Below are positions 30,001 through 36,000 of a DNA stretch of 64,000 nucleotides, one piece after another. Each line of letters starts with the position of its first letter. Within the stretch, counting starts at the first letter, position 1. The DNA comes from Carposina sasakii (Eukaryota; Arthropoda; Insecta; Lepidoptera; Carposinidae). The notes under the pieces are model-generated. The model made no database searches and had not been told where the DNA came from. It saw only the letters and a list, made by a program, of their open reading frames with translations. Both the position numbers and the translations under genes were made by a program. The DNA lies in the NCBI GenBank assembly GCA_014607495.2, contig CP053166.1:11054455-11118454 (forward strand), in the 5' to 3' direction.

Positions 30001-33000
30001 ACCCCCCATCGGCATGTGGGCCAACTTACATAAGGTAACCACTATTCCTTGAATTTTATTCATGACGAATATAAAATCTAACATTTATTATTACATACAT
30101 AAGTATGTTAATTCCTTCCACAGCGATAATTCCTATTTCTTAATTGATAATTACATTATCCTTTTTTATTACCGTGCGTCCACACCGCGGTAACTTTTTG
30201 TCGATCAAATTTTTTAAACAACATTCGATTATAAAATTATTAATAAAGAAATGGAAAAAATTCCTCACCCGGGTGGGAATCGAACCCACGACCTCTGCAT
30301 TCCGCGTACCAACACTCTCACCACTGAGCCACATGGGTCAATTACTCGGATGACGAATTTTACCATCTCTTTTCTAAATTACATATTGGCAACGTTATTT
30401 TTCATCCCGATAGCTATACACTATTCGATACATTCGATAGCAAAAAGTTATTTATTGTCGACAAATGTTGCCGCAATATCCTTAGTATCTTTATAGACGC
30501 GTTCAGGAACAATCAACAAACATTAACAAGTAGACACAAAAGTTGCAATATGTTAATGTGTTGCAGAGTGTTCAACAATAACACCCCGTCTTTTTTGCGT
30601 CGGGGGTTAAAAAGTTAACTGCAGTGTGGATGCACGGTTACCAGTAGGATTCACTGAGATTATCAAAGAGATATATATCGGGATGAAAAAATAACGTTGC
30701 CAATAATGTAATTTAAAAAGAGAAGGTAAAATTCGTCATCCGTGTAATTGACCCGGTAGCTCACTTGGTGAGAGCACTGGCACGGAATACAAAGGTCGTG
30801 GGTTCGAGTCCCACTCGGGTGAAGAATTTTTTTCCATTTCTTCTTCTATACATATAATAAAATTGTAACAGATCGATGTTTGTGCACACTAATCTCAGAA
30901 ACGGCTGGACCGATTTCGATGCAGTTTTCAGGAATATATTGTGACAGGTCCCACTTAACATATAGGCTACTACTAATACTTTTTATCCCGGGGAAATGTT
31001 TTTATCCTGGATAATTTTGACATTTTGTTTTTTCTGCAGTCCACGCGGACGGAGTCGCGGGCGTCCACTAGTCATACATATAAACGGTAGAACTAGGGTA
31101 GATTTTTTCAATAATCTATGGTCTATCTGAACGGTAAAGTTGTTGTTGTCTATCTCTAAAACTTGATCAAGATAAAGACAGAAATAAGAAAGGATACCAA
31201 AGTCACGAGTATCATGATCTTAAGCTAACTGTTGTCAAACACTAATACTATAGTAGTAGCAATATCTCGCTGCACGCGGGGCAATAAAATGTGCGAGCAC
31301 AGCGAAGTATCTTGCTTGCTCACTCGCACTTATGGGTCTCATGGCAACGCGCGTATCGTTATAATAATGACGTATTCCTCGACAGTCTCTGGACAACTTC
31401 AGCCAGGAAACGCTGGAGATGTGCAGTAAGGAGGCGGAGTTCAAGTCGGTTTTGTTCGCGTTGTGCTACTTCCACGCAGTGGTGGCTGAACGACGCAAGT
31501 TCGGACCTCAGGGGTGGAACAGGTGACCTTATTCTTATTGTTTATTGGACACAAAACATTACAATAAATACAGAGAAATTTACAATTTTTCTTCTATGCT
31601 GCTCTGGAAGTGTAAAAAAGTATAATACTACAGCTAATTCTCTTCCCGGGCATACTGTACAAGTCAGTAGAGGGACAAGAGGGTCTTGGTATTTTGTAGG
31701 CGATGGGCTGACCACCTGTCACTACTAACCGAACTTGTACATCTCAACTATACCCTCAAAATTGGTCAGAAGTGGCACCAAGTGGTTCTATCGGCCCTTG
31801 GTGCTCTGCCTACCCCGTAAGGGATAAAGGCGTGATTATAGGTATGTATGTATGTAAATTTACAAAAGAAAGACCTTGTAGATATCATTATTGTAATGAA
31901 AGTTAATTTATGAAGACCTTTTAGGTTAATCGCTGGATATAAGGTACCTAAAGTTATCCGTTTTGCTCGTGAAAAAGCTTTAGCTATTACGTCTATTAAT
32001 GAATGCACAAAATGAAGACTTCCTTTTGAAGGAAACGTTTCCATCACATTGCGAACTTCACTGTCGCTCGTAAAATTGCCACAAAAACTGAGCACCCAGA
32101 AAAATTATCATATCACTTTCAGCCCCCTTCCCTTCATCACCAATGCATCATCTCCAACAATTTTCCATCCAATTACAGAGTGTATCCCTTCAATTTCGGA
32201 GACCTTACCATTTGCGTGTACGTCCTGTTCAATTACTTGGAGGCGAACCCTCGAGTGCCGTGGGAGGATCTTCGCTATCTCTTCGGAGAGATCATGTATG
32301 GTGGACATATTACTGACGACTGGGACAGGCGACTCTGTCGGACTTTCTTACTGGAATATATGCAACCGGAGTTGGTGAGTAGAATTTTCAAAGTTTGACA
32401 ATACTTTCGTATTTAATAATTTTATAATATATAATATCTTGACTAAGATAAATTTATAAAAACACTTCTCCATTTAATATAATCCGTTAGGATTTGGTTG
32501 ATCGTTTCATCTTTAAACATTGTGCTGAGGGATTCAGCTTTGTTTGCCGAGATTTGACTAGTGTATAGCTATCGGGATGAAGAATAACGTTGCCAATGTG
32601 TAATCTAGAAAAGAGATGGTAAAATTCGTCATCCGAGTAATTGACCCGGTGGCTTAGTGGTTATAGCGGCTGGCACGGTTTGCAGCGGTCGTGGGTTCGA
32701 TTCCCACTCGGGTGAAGAATTTTTTCCATTTTCTTTATTAATAATTTTATAATACTTTCGTGCGTTACAGGTTTCAATACTCTTTTTTTAACATATGTGT
32801 TGAGATTCATTTAGGTGCTATGAGAATAAAATTTATCATTGAACTCAGCAATGGGAATTTAGCTTCGAAACGTTGCTTATTAAGATCGGGATTATGCTTG
32901 TTAAAAATAAAAATAGATAAGTACGTACGTAAGTCTAACATGGGTATTGCATGAGAGTGGCTTGCAAAAGAAGACATAAAAACCCTTTGTATTAGTGAAA

Positions 33001-36000
33001 ACGGAAACGCTTTCGACCCATTCGGGACGTGGGCCACTAGTTATTGTTTGGCCCTTGTATATATTGCAATCCAATGGGTGATAGCACAGTGGTTAAGACG
33101 TGCACCTTCCAAGCAGGAGGCGTAAGTTCGATCCCAGTCACGGGCCTATACCAATGAATTTATTTCATGTGCCTCGGAAAGTATGTAAAACCGTTGTTCC
33201 TGCGCCTGATCTCTCTCCGGTAGTGTCGGCTTTCCGTCCCATCGGACTATGAGAGTAACGGAATAGAGAGTGCATCTGTGTTTGCGCACACACTTGTGCA
33301 CTATAATATCTCCTGCGTACTTGGCTAATCTCCGTAGAGATTCGGGTCGCCTTGGCCGAAATACGGTCGGAGATCATCATCATCATCATATGTATTTCCC
33401 GAGCACTACAACATTGGTCTCTTCAAAGTTAGAGTGAATAGGTACTTTCTAGGCAAACATGTACCACCCTAGGCCGCATCTTGATTAACATCAGGCACGA
33501 TGGCGGTCAAATGTTTGCCTAGCTAATTGTAAAAAAAAATTGCAATCGCGTGAAACTTCGATATCGCGTTTTAGGATTAGTATAGAATATATTGTAGTGG
33601 ACTTTGGTTCGTTTAAAATGCAACCGTATCGACACCCAGGTGGATGGCGAGTGTGTGCTGGCACCAGGATTCGTGTCTCCCCCCAACTCTGACTACACCG
33701 GCTACCACAGCTACATCGACGACTTCCTGCCGGACGAGACGCCGTATCTGTACGGACTGCATCCCAACGCCGAGATCGGCTATCTCACTACCGTGTCTGA
33801 ACGCTTGTTCAAAGTGAGATACTAGTCGACATTATTTATTTATATTACATAGTTACTAGCGGACCCGACAGACGTTGTCCTGTCACGCGTCCTTAATACA
33901 AAGTTTCTGAAAAAACGTTATCTAGTGGACCGAATTATGAATCTAAACCATTCTCTTGAACCCACTTAAACAGACACAAGAAATTTCATCAAAATCAATC
34001 CAGCCGATTAGAAGGAGTTCAATTACAAACACACGAACAGAAGATTTATATTTATAAAGATGGTCACGCCCATTATTCTCAAAGAGTTGAGCAGAAGCAA
34101 ATTACTTACACTTTTTACCCTGTTAGCCTCCATTCCACATGTGATGAGCCTAACGTTTTTCGGACAGCATCATATCTCTTATTTATTATTTTCTAAAGAC
34201 TTCTGCTACTGAACAGAAGCAAATTACACACATATTTTTACCAGTTATTAAGTTACACATGTGAGCCTACTACCGTTTATCGGGATTCATTAATTAGTAT
34301 TTTTTTAACACTTCTGCTAAAGCTATAATATGATACCTTACCATTATTGCCTACTCATTATTTGACGCTTTGCTTAAAAAAACTGTTTAAGTAGTTTTTC
34401 TAAAATTTTAAGGTGGTTTTCGAAATGCAACCGAGAGACGCGGGGGCGCAAGCAGGGGGAGGGGCAACTAAAGAAGAAATGGTAAATAAAATACCTATAT
34501 ACATATAATTATACACATCAGTCTATTGCAGTCCACTGCCTATGTAGGCCTTCCCCAGGGAACGCCACAAGGCTACTGCCATAGGGGGAATTTTGCCCAT
34601 AGTCACCACTCTGGACAGGCGGGTTGGTGACCGCATTATGATTTATGGACTATGTTGCCAACACCGGTTCCCAGAAGAACGGAAAAATTATATGTAAAGT
34701 AACATGTCCTCACTGACTAATTCATCAACGCCGAGGCAAAACTACTGAAGCTAGAAACGTGATATTTGGACTTTGGCTTCCCTTCGTGAATTCATAGATC
34801 TACTAAGGGATTGTATATTGATATAACGCGTGTTGTTTTAGTAAGGGCCGGTTTGTCCAAACGTCAGATAGCCTATCATAAGAATAAAATTGATGCGGTC
34901 TTTCTCTAAAACTTGGCCATGATAGAGACAGCATTAACTTTATTCTTCCGATCTGACGCTTGGAAAAATCAGCCCTAAATGAACTTTGGCTGTGTATATC
35001 AATGTCCTTTTTACGAAGTCGAAAATTCTCTTTATTGGGCTATTTGCAATTATTTCCGTCCATAGGTTCGCGTGCTACTGGATGATATAATGGACCGAGT
35101 GCCTGAGCCATTCAACCAACAGGAGTTAATGGCTAAAGTGGAAGAACTGACGCCGTTCACTATCGTAGCCCTGCAAGAGTGCGAGAGGATGAACCGCCTC
35201 ATGGGAGAGATTAGACGCTCGCTCAAAGAGTTGGAGCTGGGCTTGAAGGTAGGTTTTTTGAATGTCTCTTGCATTAGATAAGGTGAGGCCATGGCAAGTA
35301 AGCAGAAGTAGATATTAAAGAATCAATTTTTCTTCACAAAATTTTTGCTTTCACTTTGTTTGTGCTGACTATTTAATTTAAAACTGAAAGGTTGTTTTTA
35401 TAATGCAGTAAATCTATGTATGTCTAGTAGTACAACAAATTATACATACATACATAATCAAGCGTTTGTCCCTTACGGGGTAGGCAGAGCACCAAGGGCC
35501 GATAGGACCACATGGTGCCACTTCTGACTAATTTTGAGGGTATAGTTGAGATATACAAGTTCGGTTAGTAGTGACAAGTGGTCAGCCTATCGCCTACAAA
35601 ACACCAAGACCCTCTTGTCCCTCTACTGACTTGTACAGTATGCCCGGGAAGAGAAGCAGCTGTAGTATTATACGTTTATTAACAAATTATACTGTTTATG
35701 TGTATGCATATCGTGTTCGCTTTCACAATTAATCTTCCTGTGCTGATGATGCCAGCTTTCACTAGAATACATAAGCTGCATCTCCTTCTTAAGAGTCGAC
35801 TAAGGCATTTAGGGGTATTCTCTCCCAGGAAATGAGCTAGCGACTTGTCTGACTGATCTTATACATCTGACTCCGTTTTACTAAACGTGGTTGTTGTATG
35901 TAATCATCCAGCCATGTAGGTATGTATGTATAATTCAGTCCGTGGTGAAAAGGGAAGCGCTTCCGGCCCCACCGGGCCTCTAATTGTTGTTTTGGCCCAT

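Noticed and set aside
33060..33140. tRNA gene with box B gttcgatccc
   Set aside because: The head continues into the common SINE body and recurs at 35928-36332; no acceptor stem closes it.
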